This document shows, in pieces, positions 62,782-64,000 of a stretch of 64,000 nt of DNA. Made by a program: the position numbers and the translations under genes. The notes below the pieces were generated by a model, which saw only the letters and a list, made by a program, of their open reading frames with translations, ran no database searches and was not told where the DNA came from. The first letter of the stretch is position 1. Every line of letters begins with the position of its first letter. The stretch covers positions 62,001-126,000 of the forward strand of contig NZ_JACLHY010000007.1 in assembly GCF_014397245.1 (NCBI RefSeq). Reading direction: 5' to 3'. Source of the stretch: Arenibacter arenosicollis (lineage in GTDB: Bacteria; Bacteroidota; Bacteroidia; Flavobacteriales; Flavobacteriaceae).

Positions 62782-64000
62782 ATGAAATCAAATAGGAGAG
62801 ATTTTATCAGAAAAACATCCATTGCAGGAATGGGTTTGGCAATGGCACCGGCTTGGTCCCATAATACAATGGGAAATAATATAAATAACGGACCTGCAGC
62901 AAGTCCGGGAGCTATTTATATGGGTGGCTTTTCTGCTCCAAAATTGGATACGGTCAAGTGTGCGTTTATAGGTGTTGGTGCCCGAGGATCTGGACATGCC
63001 CATCAGATAGCCGCCATTGAAGGCACAGAGGTAGTAGCTATTAGTGATTTGTACCAAGATTTGGCCGAGAAATCTGCGAAGGTATGTACGGAGAACGGTG
63101 CAGGAACCCGTCACAAGAAGATAAAGCTGTACACCAATGGTGAAGACGATTGGAAAAAAATGCTGAAAAAGGAAAAACCTGATGCGGTTTTCGTCTGTAC
63201 CCCATGGGAATTGCACGCCCCCATGGCTATTGAGGCCATGAAAAATGGAGCTCACGTATTTGTAGAAGTACCACTTGCCCTCACACTTGAAGAAATGTGG
63301 GAAATAGTAGATACTTCGGAGAAGACCCAGAAGCACTGTATGATGATGGAAAACGTCAACTACGGTAGGGAAGAGCTTCTCTACCTAAACATGTGCAGAC
63401 AGGGTGTTATTGGGGAATTGCTTCATGGAGAAGCTGCCTATATCCACGAATTAAGAGGACAGATGAACGAGGTGGAACGTGGTACCGGTTCATGGCGTAC
63501 CCCGCATTATGCCCATCGCGATGGAAATCTATATCCAACACATGGATTGGGCCCAGTTGCCCAATACATGAATTTGGCCAGGGGAGAGGATAACTTTAAA
63601 TTTATTAACTCATTTTCATCCCCAGGCAAAGGACGAAATCTATATGCTGCCAAAAATTTCCCGCCAGATCACAAATGGAATAAGTTGGACTTTAAAGGGG
63701 GCGATATAAATACATCTATAGTTAAGACCAACTTGGGCAGAACTATTATGGTACAATGGGACGAAACTAGCCCTAGGCCATACACCAGACATAATCTGAT
63801 TCAGGGGACAAAAGGAACCTTGACCGGTTTCCCAACAAGGGTCGCCCTGGAAGGTGGGGTTGAAGGAGGACCTGATAGCCATCATGAATACGCAGAAGGT
63901 GATCAATTACAAAAAATATTTGAAAAATACGAACATCCACTGTACGTCCGTTTAGGAGAATTGGCCACTAAAATGGGCGGACATGGAGGAATGGACTTTA
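62782..64000 (+). CDS. Gfo/Idh/MocA-family enzyme, GH109-like (partial, cut by window end)
   Basis: 406 residues to the window edge, no stop codon. Tat-type signal at the N-terminus (NRRDFIRKTSIAGMGLAMAP) marks export of a folded, cofactor-loaded protein. NAD-binding Rossmann domain with AFIGVGARGSGHAHQIA near residue 62, VCTPWELHAPMAIEAMKNGAHVFVEVPLALT, then MMENVNYGREELLYLNMCRQGVIGELLH and THGLGPVAQYMNLARGED. The last pattern and GGHGGMDF resemble GH109 alpha-N-acetylgalactosaminidase, which cleaves with a tightly bound NAD. A dehydrogenase acting on another sugar is possible. Confidence 0.82.
   Translation, partial: MKSNRRDFIRKTSIAGMGLAMAPAWSHNTMGNNINNGPAASPGAIYMGGFSAPKLDTVKCAFIGVGARGSGHAHQIAAIEGTEVVAISDLYQDLAEKSAKVCTENGAGTRHKKIKLYTNGEDDWKKMLKKEKPDAVFVCTPWELHAPMAIEAMKNGAHVFVEVPLALTLEEMWEIVDTSEKTQKHCMMMENVNYGREELLYLNMCRQGVIGELLHGEAAYIHELRGQMNEVERGTGSWRTPHYAHRDGNLYPTHGLGPVAQYMNLARGEDNFKFINSFSSPGKGRNLYAAKNFPPDHKWNKLDFKGGDINTSIVKTNLGRTIMVQWDETSPRPYTRHNLIQGTKGTLTGFPTRVALEGGVEGGPDSHHEYAEGDQLQKIFEKYEHPLYVRLGELATKMGGHGGMDF

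Noticed and set aside
1-64000. CRISPR array, prophage, IS element, restriction or toxin-antitoxin system
   Set aside because: No direct repeat arrays, transposase, integrase, phage or paired toxin-antitoxin frames can be found; the region is ordinary core chromosome.

Overview
The window is chromosomal DNA from a Bacteroidetes bacterium, most likely a (marine) Flavobacteriaceae. The evidence is an AT-rich sequence, Bacteroidetes-type promoters (TAnnTTTG -7 boxes), few Shine-Dalgarno sites, a PorX-type response regulator, an LpxC-FabZ fusion, an RND pump fused to its outer-membrane channel, and the flavobacterial histidine and leucine gene orders. There is no phage, IS element, CRISPR array, rRNA or tRNA that I can see. 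This is a core-metabolism region with small accessory insertions.

Layout. 1-4.8 kb: end of ilvN, then ilvC, ilvA and a gapN-type aldehyde dehydrogenase. 5-9.5 kb: a FIST sensor protein translationally coupled to a PAS hybrid histidine kinase (minus strand), then an MFS exporter. 9.6-14.6 kb: leuCDAB on the minus strand, with a promoter and a candidate operator upstream of leuC. 14.9-16.4 kb: M28 lipoprotein peptidase. 16.7-21.6 kb: a compact four-gene trans-4-hydroxy-L-proline catabolic operon (deaminase, alpha-ketoglutarate semialdehyde dehydrogenase, 2-epimerase, D-amino acid dehydrogenase). 21.8-28.7 kb: a heavy-metal RND efflux operon (small His-rich protein, CusA-TolC fusion, CusB lipoprotein) and a LytTR response regulator. 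29-43.6 kb: a mosaic of single genes (DUF1801, a frameshifted PAP2 phosphatase, TerC, XRE regulator, M14 peptidase, Lrp regulator, DinB, aroB, proline dehydrogenase, alanine dehydrogenase, small lipoproteins) ending in tsaE and porX. 43.7-50.6 kb: HD hydrolase, then lpxD-lpxC/fabZ-lpxA-efp-second lpxD-like gene-sucD. 50.8-54.6 kb: fabG, a large membrane protein with a vWA-like domain, and a prohibitin. 54.6-62.7 kb: a complete his operon (G, GNAT, D, C, B, H, A, F, IE) preceded by a His-rich leader peptide and terminator. 62.8 kb to the end: start of a GH109-like/Gfo-Idh-MocA secreted enzyme cut by the window edge.

Functionally the region joins branched-chain amino acid synthesis (ilv and leu), histidine synthesis under probable transcription attenuation, proline and hydroxyproline degradation to glutamate/2-oxoglutarate, lipid A synthesis, and regulation of type IX secretion. 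The observations most worth following are the histidine attenuator, several precise inverted repeats in front of metabolic operons, the GNAT gene embedded in the his operon, the frameshift in the PAP2 gene, and a tiny lipoprotein made of a duplicated peptide. I did not find a clearly novel multi-gene system.
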